NCBI GenBank assembly: GCA_964036665.1
Contig: OZ038531.1
Span: 5,146,168 to 5,210,167, forward strand
Origin: Gordius sp. MW1
Taxonomy: Eukaryota; Nematomorpha; Gordioida; Gordea; Gordiidae
DNA length: 64,000 nucleotides
Direction: 5' to 3'
In this document: in pieces, positions 1 to 12,060 of the stretch
How the letters are laid out: each line of letters starts with the position of its first letter
Numbering within the stretch: position 1 is the stretch's first letter
The notes under the pieces: model-generated
Told to the model about the DNA's origin: nothing
The model's database searches: none
Seen by the model: the letters and a program-made list of their open reading frames with translations, nothing else
Program-made: the position numbers and the translations under genes

Positions 1-3000
1 ATTTCCTTCTATGGCAAATTCTTGGAGAATTTAACTTTGTCTGAGATAAGCTCGCGATAAGATAGTATAGCACTTTAATCATCTCATTTGTACTCCTAAA
101 AAACACAGAAAGTTTAGTATGACCTTTCAGAGCCTTGCCTTAAGGTAACCTCATCAATAACATAAAGTTGTAGTTAGCTACCAAATGTATAGTCGCTTGG
201 TTCACGAGAGAGCACCAGCCACAACGATGAGTTATTTTTAGTTGGGTTACAATTAGTTGTTAATTATCGCGTTTTAATTGACGTGGGTTGTTGAAGGAGT
301 AAACAGACTTAGTACCACACCATCAAAAGAGTCTATAGTGAGAAGCGCGTCCATAATGTAAGGTCCCATTTTTTAATAATCCCATCCACTATGGCCCAAA
401 ATAATTTTAAATAAAAATACTATTAGACGAGCGTTGTTGATTTTATTGCACCATCACATGTGCCGTATTTTCTAGCTACACTAATGCTAACCATCCTCAG
501 CATTCTATATTAATGTAAGCTCACGGTTGTTAATACATGTTAACAATAACAACTAGCTAACTTCCCTTAAACATATATCTAACAAGCATTCAAATAAGAC
601 GCAAAGTAATGTTTTTAAATTAGTCTCTACAAATATTCCCCCTGTTCATAACGGAGTGTTATACATAATTAAGAGAATCTAGTAAACTTGGCGACTAGAC
701 TTGGTGATTGGCGGCATGGATTCGGTTATGGTTGACTTATAGTAGAAACGATTGTAGATTTTGTTGGAGAAAAGATTGCAGGTTTAGTTGGAGGATATTT
801 GCAATTCATTGGCAGAGAGGTGTGAGTGAAATAGGATCGTTCTACTAGGCCATTAGTTTGTTATTCGCATGCCGTGGCTGCCAGTGATGGTGGCCAAGTG
901 GATGCTATTGGGTGTATGATGTGCTTTTCAATTCATTAGTAAGATACATGTCGAGATCTGACACATCTTTATTGGAATTGCAATTGGCCACCAGTTAAAA
1001 CTGTCAGCGGTAGTGAAAATGTTGGTTGTTGTAGAGATCCTCTGCTTTAGGAACAGTTCCGTTAATATGACGTGTTATGTAATAATATGCATTGTCTTTC
1101 CGAACACGAAGACTTCGCTTGTAACAAGAAGCCACGTAAATGTTGTAAATTGCTTTTGCGACAACGGCCATGCGGAGATTTTACAATTTGAGGGGCCGCA
1201 GTCGTTGCAAACGTTGATTATGGTCATCGTATAGCAACCAGGTAGGTGGCAACTTGCTTCGCCCATCAGCGTTTAGACACGTGTTGCTCAAACTTAGTTT
1301 TGAGAGGTTAGTTGCGTATCAATTGTATCTTTTTTAGTGTCGAAGCTGGTTTAAAGTTGTGCCAAAAAAGTTGGTCGCATTGTTTTTTTTAAAATTAGCA
1401 CTTTATCTATAAATGGAAATGTTTAAGCAAGATTAAAATAAATAGCATAAGAATATACACAAAAATATGTACATTCATCTGAAAGGTTTATAAACAGTTT
1501 AGTATAAACATATAAATTAGCGAAGGCATCACTGGTATTATCCTCGTAAAACGGTCAGGCAGGGATTTGAAATTGTATTTGTCAATTAAGATGCTATATT
1601 TTTGTTTATTTAAAAAGTTAGGAAGATATTTTAAATTTGGGCATCGTCGGCCGATTTATTTAAAAAGTTAATCGCGTGTGGTCATTTCCTGAGCAGAGGC
1701 GACAATGAGGGTGAAAATGTTGACTGGGAGGAGGGCCTGGTATTTGACCGTTGCGGTCCTCTGCAAGAGTTAAAGCATTCTAATTTTAGTTGCTGGGGGC
1801 GAAAATGTCTATACCAATGAAACACATTAAAGGGGTAGACCATTTTGCCAGAAGATGATAGTTGAGCCGTCAGGCCGCTTTCTTCCTTCCAGGGTGAAGT
1901 TAGAAGGCTTTGAGATTGATGGGACGATAGCCTTTTTAAAGGTAGCCTAAATATGAGAATTGATTTTGGTGTGCCTTATATATTTACATATGTTATATAG
2001 GCAATGTAGTGGTGCCATATGTCCATAAGTTGTGAGCAATTGCGGTAGGGGAAGAGTTTGTAATAATTTCCTGTATAAGGGCAATTGAGGCTATGAGCTC
2101 CGGATCTTCCAACATCAATCCAGAAAGTAAACTAGGATAAACCTCTAACACTCTTGACCCGATCCATAAAAAACTAAAAACTTTAGGCTGGAGTGCTGAG
2201 TTGCACTGTTTTAATTAAGAGAACCAGGACGCTATTACTAAAGGAAGTATTCTGAGAGTGGTATAAAAAAGGGGGCTCCCCGAAAAACAGGGTCACCATT
2301 TTAATGGATGAGATAAGTTTATAAAATAAAAGGAAGAAAGGAAAAAGAGAAAAAGAGAATGTTAAGCGTTATATATATAGTAGAAAAAGAGTGAATTTAG
2401 ATAGATCGCGTAAATTACATTTTAAATAGATCGATAATAAATATAATTTAAAAATGTATGGGATCAATATATTAAAATAAAAGGTATTAAAATTCAAAAT
2501 AAAACGTAAAATGGTGCATACAAATTAATCTCTACAGTTTCACCATATAATTTTGTATTTCTATTTAACGATTTCATCTCCTTTGAAGCCCAATTCAAAG
2601 GCAAATTTTTTAATGAAATCCTTTATATTTGGAATAAGAGATTGGCTATTTTAATCTTTAGTTAATTAAAAAATTTTATTTTATAAAATGGAATAAAGCG
2701 TTGCTAATATGGGTAAGACGTCGTCGATTTTAATTTTGTAAGATATATTGTTGGCTAACTTGTTAAATCATAATAGTTGAGTAATTTTAAGAAGTTGGTA
2801 TAAGCTATTCATTTTAAATTATAAAAATGCTAATAAATAATCATATCAATGATTTCTTAACTACATTTTTTAAATTCGTTTTTTCATGAAATCATATGAT
2901 ACTAATAATCCAAATATAGAGCAAGCCGAAACTTTTAAATTCGGTTGTTTCTTTGTTATTGCATTTATTGTTTGTTTTTTATATGCAAATCTGTTGTTAT

Positions 3001-4150
3001 TTGGTCTGGCCTCCAACAGCTTCTAATTATATTTGGAAATTGATCGGATATATCATGAATATAATATAAAGTATGCCAATTTTTATTTCATACAAATTAA
3101 AATATTAAGGCATTATAATATATTTTTTAACATATATCTATAAAATTATGCAATTTTTTAATATATATTATTTTTACTTGCAAAATGGTTTTCCTTAATT
3201 ATCAATAAAACAATTGTTTTAAGGTTAATAAAATTAGAATTTTTTTTAATTTATACATATATATCTTTAATTGAGCCCATTCATCTATTATTACTAATAC
3301 TTTTAATGTTTATTTTGATTTAAGTGCAATTTAAATTTGATAAAATATATTTATAAATATGGTTGCCAACTTTTAATAATAAACACTGCTTTTTGATTTA
3401 TCTGTTCATAATGTCATTATGAACACAAATTCTCTTTTCCCTTTACTGATATTTTTAAGAAAGTCCCTCCATTGTTAAAAAAAACTATTAATTATGTCAC
3501 CATTGTACTGTTCAATTTTAAGTTTTTTTTGAATGCGTGAAACTAATTGCTAAAGTGTTTTTTAAGATAATACCTGATCTCCTGATTACAAATCTTTAAT
3601 ATGACAAAGACAAAATTAAATAAGTTGTGTAAACTTCTAATACAAATATCTTTACAATTATTTTAACTAACAAAAGTTCTGTTACATTAGATATTAGATG
3701 AGTAATAGAAATGTATTTTAAAATATCTAAATGGCTTAATGGGTAGTATAACTAAATAATATTTTTCTTTACATACTGCTATGGGTTTATTTAAGAAAGT
3801 TAATTTTTTAGTCTAATTTTATTTCCTTCTCTTTTCATTATTTTATACATTTTACAAATCTTAGGTTTTGGGCTATGTTTACATGTTGAACACAAATCAT
3901 ATTTCTATATCTAATAAATTTAGATTAATCTCAACATGTTTAAAAGAAGACATATATTCAAACCATGCTCAAATTTATAATATAATTCTCAAAATTATGA
4001 GTCAACCCACGACTAATATGTCAAACCAACAATTTGATCTAAACTTTATTTTGGTTTTCTCTCTTTGTATAAATTTTTAAAGAATTAAAATTATTAGTTG
4101 CTATGCAATTTATGTTTTGTAAAAGAATTAATATACTGCCCCCCCCCCCC
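1..4150. other. No recognisable gene; AT-rich intergenic DNA
   Basis: No exon, domain or repeat family that I recognise. The first 2.1 kb has a more balanced base composition; from about 2300 on it is very AT-rich with short A and T runs. The short open frames here (around 1013-1266 and 3868-4080) have no recognisable motif. The stretch ends in a C run at 4140-4150. Confidence 0.5.
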
Positions 4151-4153
4151 ACG

Positions 4154-4190
4154 CATGGGCGTAGCCAGGGGGGGGGGGCGGGGTTGAGAG
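4154..4190 (+). repeat. Solo terminus of the CATGGGCGTAGCCAGG MITE family
   Basis: A left end (CATGGGCGTAGCCAGG followed by a G run) lies next to a C run, with no matching right end downstream. It is probably a truncated copy of the hAT-type MITE described at 10332-10501. Confidence 0.6.
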
Positions 4191-4263
4191 TCAATTTGTT
4201 TTAAGCCCACCCTAACCCATCCGACCCAATTTATTTAGTTTGGTGTGGGGTTCCATTTCGGTG

Positions 4264-5945
4264 TTGTAAAAACGGCTCGGTTTTGTTTGGTCGACCTTTG
4301 ATTCAACTAAGAAACTAACGGTCGACTTTTTTAAATTTCGACTAGGCCTATAGGTCGATTAAAAAAACAGACCAAATGTTTAGTCGGGGCCATTCCATGT
4401 CCAATCGTAAAAAAAAAGACGATTTTCCACCGAACATCTGAGATATGGATAATTTTTGGTGAGGATGTAGGCCTCATGTATTAGAGTAATTTCGGAAATT
4501 TTTTAGCCATTTTGGGCCAACACTTTTTAAGTTATGGACGTTTAAAGGGCCAAAATCACGCTCGGAACCGTTTTATAGATTTTACTATTTTTGCCATATT
4601 TTTGAAAGTAAGGGCGCTATTCAATCAAATTTTGGTGCATTTTGTTCCTAAAAAATTCTCTATCGAAATAATTTAACAAGAAAACCCCAAACTTTCGCGG
4701 TTAATTTTATGTGGTCAAATTAGTGAAAAATCATAAAAACCTATTTGTCGATTTTATGAAATCACCAATTTCACAATGCGTACTCCTTTATGACCCATTA
4801 TCATATTTCAAACGTAAAAAGTTTGGGACCGGCTATGAGATAGTCAAGAATTCGAAAAATTACATTTTCACCAAAAATATTTATAGATGGCGGTATAATC
4901 AATTATCACAAGAACATATAATGATGTTTGTTTTTCATCAAATGTGAAATTTATTAAAATACGTGGTAAATAAATAATATTGGAATAAAAATAAACTTAA
5001 ATGAACTTTTATCTGTGCGATGGGCAAGTAACCGAGCCTGAAAATTAATTTAATTTTAATTAAATTAAAAAATGGTCACAACTAGCAAGCAATAATTTTT
5101 TGAATACCTTTCATCCCACAAATTTTTTATAAATTTAGTATGGATTATCAAAACAAAAATAATAATATTTGAGTAATTTTGCCATCATGTTAGTATTTAT
5201 TTTTTTTCCAACCTCACATTATTTTAGCCTACCCCTATATCATTTAAGTTAAAATTCAAGATTAATTTTCAAACTCGGATAATTGCCCATTCCGCAAATA
5301 AAAGTTCAAAATTTAGGTTTATTTTATTCTAATATTATTTATTTACCATGTGTTTTAATAAATTTTACATTTGATGAAAAACAAACATAATTGATTATAC
5401 CGCCATCTGTAAATATTTTTGGTGAAAATGTATTTTTTCGAAATCTTGTCCATCTCGTAGCCATCCCAAACTTTTTATGATTGAAATATGATAATGGATC
5501 ATAAAGGAGTGCACATGTGAAATTGGTGATTTCATACAATCGACAAATAGGTTTTTATGATTTTTCACTAATTTGACCACAAAAAATTAACCGCAAAATT
5601 TTGGGATTTTCTTGTTAAATTATTTCGATAGAGAATTTTTTTAGGATCAAAATGCCCCAAAATTTGATTGAATAGCGCATTACTTTCAAAAATATGACAA
5701 AAATAGTAAAATCTATAAAACGGTCCCGAGCGTGATTTTGGCCCTTTAAACGTCCATAACTTAAAAAGTGTTGGCCCAAAATGGCTAAATTTTCCGAAAT
5801 TACTCTAATACATGAGGCCTACATCCTCACCAAAAATTATCCATATCTCAGATGGTCGGTCGAAAACGTTTTGATTTGTCATGGAATGGCCCGTCGACTA
5901 AAATCAAATGTTGACCAAACAAAACCCATCCGTTTTTGCAAAACT
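4264..5945. repeat. Foldback (long inverted-repeat) element, about 1.7 kb
   Basis: The left arm, 4264-5050, is repeated in inverse complement as the right arm, 5258-5945, around a loop of about 200 bp. Matching landmarks: 'gcctcatgtattagagtaat' near 4472 against its complement near 5800; the 'gaccacataaa..taaccgcgaaa' stretch near 4700 against 5575; 'tgggcaagtaaccgagcctg' near 5022 against 5270-5290. The tips (gtgttgtaaaaacggctcgg, and ..ccgtttttgcaaaacta) are the tips of the TAGTGTTGTAAAAACGG family seen at 58831-59035, so this may be a large member of it. No clear target duplication is visible. The open frames inside the two arms are the same sequence read on opposite strands and are not genes. 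Confidence 0.8.
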
Positions 5946-5948
5946 AGT

Positions 5949-6499
5949 ATGTTGAATATTAAGTCATGGTTATGGATACAAATTTAGGCATTAAATAATG
6001 AAATTTTAAAGAAAGAGTTCAGTTTTTTTCCTTTCTATCTATTTAACAACATGAGTTCGTCCCCTCAATCTTTCTATCTATGAATAACACGCGCCTAAAA
6101 AATAAATGTATTATTTATCTCTCTCTACGTGTGGCTCATAAATCGGCCGGCCGAACATGAAAGGACTTATGAATATTTTATGCATTTGGGTTTTTCGTTA
6201 GATGGAGAGTTCGTGCCCGATCGAGATCGTAAAATTTTACTGCTTTAAAGGGCGCCCGCCCGCCGCGCTTACTCACAGTTTTACTGTGGGTAGTGTTCAC
6301 AAATTGCATCGATAGTATGCATAGCTGGTGTTTTTGTGAAGTCTATCACAGCCAGCGCTAGTTTACCTGCTAGAAGGCCACCCGCCACATTACTCACAAA
6401 CACATCTGCCCGAGTTAATGCCCTCCTTTGAATCGCCCAACATAACACTATCCCAGCCCCCCCCCTTCCCCTTGGGTATGTCGTAAAAAGCTTTTTAAT
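5949..6499 (-). other. Coding-like remnant of unknown family (6285-6455)
   Basis: On the minus strand about 57 codons are open from near 6455 to a stop at 6281-6283, reading roughly ..ALTRADVFVSNVAGGLLAG.. with a balanced, protein-like composition and normal GC, unlike the AT-rich surroundings. I do not recognise the family. It lies just right-to-left of another coding-like piece (6868-7105, same strand); two MITEs (6500-6667, 6702-6866) sit between them. It may be an exon or exon remnant. The rest of the stretch (5949-6284) shows nothing. Confidence 0.25.
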
Positions 6500-6667
6500 C
6501 GTTGGGCTTAGCCAAGGGAGGCAGGGAGGGGCCACTGCCCCCCTCTAAATCCAAAAAATTTATAAAGTTTACTACACCTATGGCTAAAGGTTCGAGAAAT
6601 TATCATTTTGCCCCTCCCTAAATCATTATTACACCGCCCTCTGATTCAAATCCTGGCTACCCCTATG
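6500..6667 (-). mobile_element. hAT-type MITE, CATGGGCGTAGCCAGG family
   Basis: A degenerate left end (gttgggcttagccaagg) is followed by the family's interior (ggcagggaggggcc.., tccctaaatcattatt) and an end reading cctggctacccctatg. The orientation is opposite to the copy at 10332-10501. No target duplication is recognisable. Confidence 0.75.
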
Positions 6668-6701
6668 CCTAATCCTCTAAACGATATAATCATAATATTT
6701 G

Positions 6702-6866
6702 CATGGGCGTAGCCAAGGGGGGCAGGGAGGGGCGGCTACCCCCCTCTTTTTATTTAAAAGTTAAAATTTATTAAAATTATGGTTACAATTTTGGAAAATG
6801 TTCATTTGTCTCTCCCTAAATCATTTCTGCCCCTCCCCTCCTAATTCCAATGCTGGCTAGCCCATG
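6702..6866 (-). mobile_element. hAT-type MITE, CATGGGCGTAGCCAGG family
   Basis: Starts catgggcgtagccaagg and ends ggctagcccatg, with the diagnostic interior blocks ggcagggaggggcggc and tctccctaaatcattt. It abuts the minus-strand coding-like remnant at 6868-7105, whose apparent last residues and stop codon are supplied by this element. Confidence 0.85.
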
Positions 6867-6867
6867 T

Positions 6868-7105
6868 TTGTCTGTTTGAAATCCGAAAAATGGTGGTAGT
6901 CTTTGTAAATGTGCCGAAAGATTGCTTTTTCGTGTCGGTCGACCACTCCAGTGATATTTGAAACTAGACTCACCCCCCTGCTCGCTCTAATGATATCAAT
7001 TAACTTTTCCACCTTTTCATCCATCTTTCTGTACGTCTCGCGCGCGCAGTTCAATCGCATTTGTGTGACAACGTACTCTTTTGCCCGCTCTGGCTCATTA
7101 CAAAA
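6868..7105 (-). other. Coding-like remnant or exon of unknown family
   Basis: The minus strand is open for about 80 codons, reading ..NEPERAKEYVVTQMRLNC.. then ..RKMDEKVEKLIDIIRASRG.. then ..HEKAIFRHIYKDYHHF. The mix of charged and hydrophobic residues looks like a helical protein, not translated noise. I do not recognise the family. Its open frame ends inside the MITE at 6702-6866, so it is either an exon whose true 3' end was hit by the insertion or the remains of a gene. A CGAG|GGGGTGAGT-like donor inside it (after ..IIRASR) is also possible. Confidence 0.3.
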
Positions 7106-8030
7106 GAAGCAAGGACGGGGCGGGGAGGGGGAGAGGGGGGGGGGGGTGGTGGTCTATTTTTACTACGTGCTTTTTTACACTTTGCCCAGCGTGTAACTAG
7201 CTACCGAGCGCGAGCTACCTAGCTTAAGCCAAAAAATGGTGGATTGCTGTACGCGCGAGGTTCGTGACCCGTATAAACTAGCTCTGCCTGCCCCCCCCCC
7301 TATGTCTTTTTGTCGACCCCCCCCCCCCCCCCCCCCCTCCTTACATTAGGATAGTGCTTTCCTCCCCCCATTGTTACCCCTTCCATATGCTGCTGCTGCG
7401 ATATTCATTATTTGTTCAGAGAATGTACTACACTACACACCACCACCTGTCAGTTAAAATTAATTTTTATATCCCTCCCCCCTGCCTTGCCTAGTGTCCT
7501 CTCTCTTCTCCACATTAGAGAACTTCATTCAATGAACTGTGCCCGTTTAAGCATCACCCCCCCCCCCCCCCCCTTCAACTTAATGACGACTAACAGGTGG
7601 TTCTACTCTACATCGATGATCTACCAAATTATGGATATGCTCGCTCTGTCAGTCTCTCAGTTACTAATGGTAAATTATTTTAATCCCTTGCCCCCCCCCC
7701 CCCCCCCCCCCCCCCCCCATTTAGTCACGCATAGAATCGCCTTCACCTGCCGCGTCTCACTGCCTGTGTACGGTCCAACTCAAACTTTGAGGTGGTTTCG
7801 TGCGATTCAATCGTACGATGTGGTTCCCATAATTGCCTATCCTCTTTTAGTCATGGGATGTTCCCCTTTTTCGAGTAGGAACTGCCATTATAAATCTAGC
7901 TATGCAAAGTCTTTAGAAGTTCCTTAAGCGGGTGCGTTGTCCTATAAGAAGGATAAGTCTACTAGAATAATCTCCATTTAAAAATGGCGAAGATTATTTT
8001 GATTGGTCAGGAAAGGCATTACGTGTTTTA
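7106..8030. repeat. Cluster of long poly-C tracts, no gene
   Basis: At least four C runs of 10-35 bases occur (about 7290-7300, 7315-7337, 7557-7574, 7689-7719), plus a G run near 7135. A long plus-strand open frame crosses them only because the C runs read as proline. No domain is visible. Runs this long tend to be unstable and may be miscounted in the assembly. Confidence 0.7.
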
Positions 8031-8182
8031 AATAGACCTGGTTTTGGGTTGAGTTGACCTTTGATTCAGCTGAGATTGATGGTCGCCTTAAAACGGAAGA
8101 CCAAAATTCTTTGGTCTGTTTTTCAAATCTCGCCCAAGCCTAGAGGACGACTAAACAAAACCCACGTCTTTTTTCAACACTA
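8031..8182. repeat. TAGTGTTG-family MITE, degenerate copy
   Basis: Contains the family's marks: a ggttttgggttgagttgacctttgattc-like left part, an inner aaattctttggtctgttttt block, and a right end gactaaacaaaacccacg..caacactag. It matches the copy at 58831-59035 in order and orientation of blocks. The left tip is eroded. Confidence 0.6.
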
Positions 8183-8677
8183 GTTGGTTGTAAATCATCT
8201 GGGATGGACGCGCATTGCCTTTGACAAAATGAGGAATCTTTAAATCAGGAACATAGGACCTACGGACTGACGCTAAGATAAAAGCTCACTCAATGATGCT
8301 CATGTCTCATAAAAATCGATAATACTAAAAATATTTATGTATCGTCTAGCTTTACAAATCGGGGAAGGGGGGGGGGTATTTTATTCCATCACGCCCCTGC
8401 CTCCCCCCCTCCTTCTGTCCGGAGAGATTGATTAAAATTTGCATTTATAAGCTGCTTTGCCCCCCCCCCCCCCCCCCCGTTCCTTGACAACCATTAAAAA
8501 AGGACGCTCTTCCCTCCTCGTACGCTTTTAAATGAGTAGCCGAGCCCCATTAGGTCAGTAGCCTAAGCGTTAGCCCTAGTAATTAGTTGACGCTTTTTAG
8601 CTTCGCGTCAATGCATCATTATTCATTCGATGCGAAACCATCATAACGTTATGCGATTATCTGCTGTCATAATAAAT
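8183..8677. other. No gene; one long poly-C run
   Basis: Apart from a C run of about 18 at 8460-8478 and a G run near 8370, nothing recognisable is seen. Confidence 0.5.
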
Positions 8678-8803
8678 GGGTCGCCCCCTCTAAATCCAAA
8701 ATTTGTTGAAATTCATTGAAATTATGGCTAAATTTATAAAAAATAATAAATAATGACATTGCACTCCCCCCTTCCCCTAATTCCAATGCTGGCTACGCCC
8801 ATG
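8678..8803 (-). mobile_element. hAT-type MITE, truncated copy
   Basis: Keeps the interior (gccccctctaaatccaaa.., attatggctaaat) and the full end ccaatgctggctacgcccatg, but lacks the other terminus. Same orientation as the copy at 6702-6866. Confidence 0.75.
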
Positions 8804-10331
8804 GGCACGCTAAATTGTTGAAACCTCCCAGTTTCACCTATTAGTAATACCTAGCTAGATACTAGCTAACAAAAATATTTCTCACCCCCTCCCTCAGTCG
8901 TCCCTCTTAGTTGATGGCTAGTGTCCTAATTTGAGACTTCGTTTTTTGGCGTCCGTAACAATCAACACATTTTTTACAATCTATTCCATTCGGCTTGGCA
9001 TTGATTTCCTTTACTTCCACGCTAACATGAAGATGCTCCTATCATTCCTTCTGTTTTGGCCAGGTATCGCGCATAGCGAAAATTTTCCGTTTTTTACAAT
9101 ATCTTTATTCCCTTTTTTAAATAATAACACAAATAATTTTAAATTAATAGTATTTTTGGCAGCGATTAAATATAATATGAAAATATCTTCTTTCTCCATT
9201 TAAAATAAGTAAAGTAAAAGCAATTGAGTGCGAAAGTGTTTGATGTGGTGTGGGTGTTGAATAATTATTATTACTACCTACAAATTTAAAGTCATATTAA
9301 TTGCAATTTTTAAGTTATCGGACGAAAAATATGCGTTTTTTTACTTTTCGATTCGCATAATTGAGATTGATATAAAATGTGACATCGAAGCATGTATTAA
9401 CTGCATATATTCCGATTTTTATCGGCACCTTGAGATTGTTTTTTAGAGGCCTCATATTAAAATGATACATTTTATGTTTTTTATGTACTTAGCTTTTAAG
9501 ATAAATCCATTTTTTTTATAAAATCCTAATTTCTGAATCTAAACCTATGGTATTAGCGGTCCTAATAAAAAATTGTATCCCCTCGCGAATTGTTAATATC
9601 TTTCTTATTCAAGTTTTGGGAGCATAATTTCGTTCACTTGTAAAAGCTTTGTCGCACTATTTTTTCTAAAATGTAACTAAAAATGTGTTTTTTTTAGTCG
9701 ATTTATGGTCTATAAGATTTGAAACTAGATTATTTTTGATCGTGAAGTCAACAAATTGCGCGTCTGTATGATTTGGAATGCGAGAGCCCTACGCGCAGAT
9801 GTAAGCCTAAAATCGCGATTCTTAATGTTCCTTGGGGAAGGGTGCTTAACACTGGCTAGACGGCGCGTTTAAATATCCATTTTGACACTGATTCTGTTTA
9901 CTTATTACAAAACGGGACACTTTTTGGCTGCAATTAATTCATTATCTTATCTAGTAACAGCCTGTGTTGCTTTAGACTACGAGTTTTTATTAGGAAGATA
10001 GCTATGCAATATTCTCTTTTAACTTGATATTTCATGATGCAATTTGTCAGAGCCCTATCTTACTAGTACAATACCTGAAAGATATCTTTTATACATGGCG
10101 AAATTATATTTTTTCAAAATGAGGTTACCCTTCTTGCACCCTGTTTTCAACAGAAATAAAAAACTTTCTCAGAACGGAAACTTCTTCGGTGACATTATTT
10201 TAGTTTATGAAAGAAAATTATGTTTTAATTATAGCTATCATGATTTGAATGTGCGGCCTTTGCACATTAGCATATGAAATTGGTCACTCGAAACTGTACA
10301 ATTAAGATTAGTAAAACAGAAGGATTAGGGT
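8804..10331. other. No recognisable gene
   Basis: AT-rich. The short open frames at 8931-9203 and 10044-10277 are phenylalanine/leucine-rich, as expected of T-rich DNA, and show no motif or splice structure that I can support. Confidence 0.45.
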
Positions 10332-10501
10332 CATGGGCGTAGACAGCATTGGAATTATAGAGGGGCAACAATGATTTAGGCAGGGGCAAAATGATAATTT
10401 TTGAACGTTTAGCCATAATTTCAATATATATCAAAGAATTTTTTGGATTTAGAGGGGGGGGGGCAGCCGCCCCTCCCTGCCTCCCCCTGGCTACGCCCAT
10501 G
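10332..10501 (+). mobile_element. hAT-type MITE with perfect 8-bp target duplication
   Basis: A 170-bp copy that serves as reference for the family. It begins catgggcgtag and ends ctggctacgcccatg, an inverted-repeat pair. It is flanked on both sides by the identical 8-mer attagggt (10324-10331 and 10502-10509). Eight-bp duplications are the hAT hallmark. The interior has no coding capacity. The termini resemble those of the transposase-bearing element at 49234-55130. Confidence 0.93.
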
Positions 10502-10509
10502 ATTAGGGT

Positions 10510-11109
10510 TATAATGTAGGGTCGGTCAGTATTAGAGATTATCCGACGGACCAAAAACCGCTTTAAATAATTCCAAAGTAATCCTTAAAGATAATTTTTA
10601 CGAAATATGACGATTCATTAATATAACAATTTGTATTGATATTTGATTCCCAAATTCCCGACTTTTCATGCTTTTGTATTATATAACATAAAATTTAGTG
10701 GAAAAAAGGAGATTAAATAGAAATTGAAAATCCAACACGGTGCGTGCTGGTATAGTAAGGAGAGGAGGCCAATGATCTTTTCTCCATGCATTGGATGATG
10801 ATAACTGGCAAAAAAAACTTATCTGAGACCGTTTTGCGAATTATTGATTTTTTTTCTCCTAAGGAGCATAGCCCCCTTTCTCTCTTTTTCTTCCTCCTCG
10901 CTTAGTTTTCATCTCATACCAGCCAGCATTACTTTTGTTATGGTGGTGGCTATAAATTTTTAGCCTGGATTGGTTATTAGATTGGTTATTAATCGAAGAT
11001 TATCGTATATTTTTAGGTATTGTTCTCTGATAATTTGCTAATTTGTTCGCCTATTTTGAGATATTGAATTTAAGAAGGCGTAAAAGTTTTCGGGTTGCGA
11101 AGGCAGACT
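10510..11109. other. No recognisable gene
   Basis: AT-rich sequence with no domain, repeat or splice pattern that I can support. Confidence 0.45.
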
Positions 11110-11117
11110 TTGGCAGG

Positions 11118-11259
11118 CATGGGGATAGCCAGGATTCGGATTAGAGGGGGCAATAATGATTTAGGGAAGGGCAAAAGAATAATTTTTTTGAAATTTCAGC
11201 CATAATTTGTTAAATTCATAGGTTTTTTTTGAATTTGAAGACCCTTGGCTACGCTCATG
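11118..11259 (+). mobile_element. hAT-type MITE with near-perfect 8-bp target duplication
   Basis: Begins catggggatagccagg and ends ttggctacgctcatg. Flanks are ttggcagg on the left and ttggtagg on the right (7 of 8 identical). The interior matches the family, but the G-rich part near the right end is shortened. Confidence 0.88.
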
Positions 11260-11514
11260 TTGGTAGGTCAGATTGGGGGATTTTATGCAAAATTGATGTT
11301 TTGAAAGGCGCTGGACATATCTTGAGTTTGTAAAGAGTGAGAGGCTTTAAATTGTTACATTTTTAGACCTGAAATAAGGGTAGACTCGCAGCAAAAAATC
11401 TAGATTAGATAACTTTTTTACCCTTTAAAACGTGTGCTACCAATTGGATACAACAAATATATCCCTTATACCGCCCGGGTTTCTATTGATTGACGGGAAA
11501 ACGCATAGTTAAGT

Positions 11515-12060
11515 TGTAAAAAGGGCCGGGTTCTGTTTGTTTGGTCGACCGTTGGTTTTAGTCGACTAAACGTAAACAGACCAATGATTTGTCCAAAACA
11601 CTTTTGGTCTGTTTAGGGCGACTAAGAGACTAACAGATTAAAAAACCTTTAATTTTGAAATCGGGTTGTTCGGGTTTAAGGAATTGATTTCGGGTTCCGG
11701 TTCAAGAAATTATATTATATCATTTATATATATAATACTTACAAATAATTCTTGATGTAATTAATATCGATTAATGAATGAAAAATGCCGGAAACATAAA
11801 AATTTCGAAATTACAATCGTATGGTTTTCGTTACATTGTCATGATAGAGAAAACTGAGATATTCAATTCACAATATATTTTTGAATTAAAAACCCCAACC
11901 CGAACCCTTATTTGTATTCATCGGGTTCGGGTTTTAAGGGTATTTTTAAAAATGGGTTCGGGTTTTGTAAAACATCGGGTTTTACCCGGTTCGGGTTCGG
12001 GACAAACCCCTGACTAAAACCAACGGTCAACCAAACAAAACTCAGCCGTTTTTACAACAC
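11515..12060. mobile_element. TAGTGTTG-family MITE carrying a nested CAGGGGTTTG element
   Basis: The outer ends are agttgtaaaaagggccggg (11514 on) and cagccgtttttacaacact (to about 12060), the paired tips of the TAGTGTTGTAAAAACGG family. Between about 11650 and 12012 lies a second repeat rich in cgggttcggg motifs that ends gacaaacccctg, the terminus of the element seen complete at 59487-59965 in the opposite orientation. The outer family sequence (actaaaaccaacggtc) resumes straight after that end, so the second element inserted into the first. Confidence 0.75.

Noticed and set aside
1013-1266. Overlapping open frames on both strands near the left edge
   Set aside because: No family motif and no splice context; frames of this length are expected by chance in balanced-composition DNA.
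7412-7927. Open frame of 171 codons with long proline runs
   Set aside because: The prolines come from C homopolymers; there is no domain, and tract length in such runs is unreliable.
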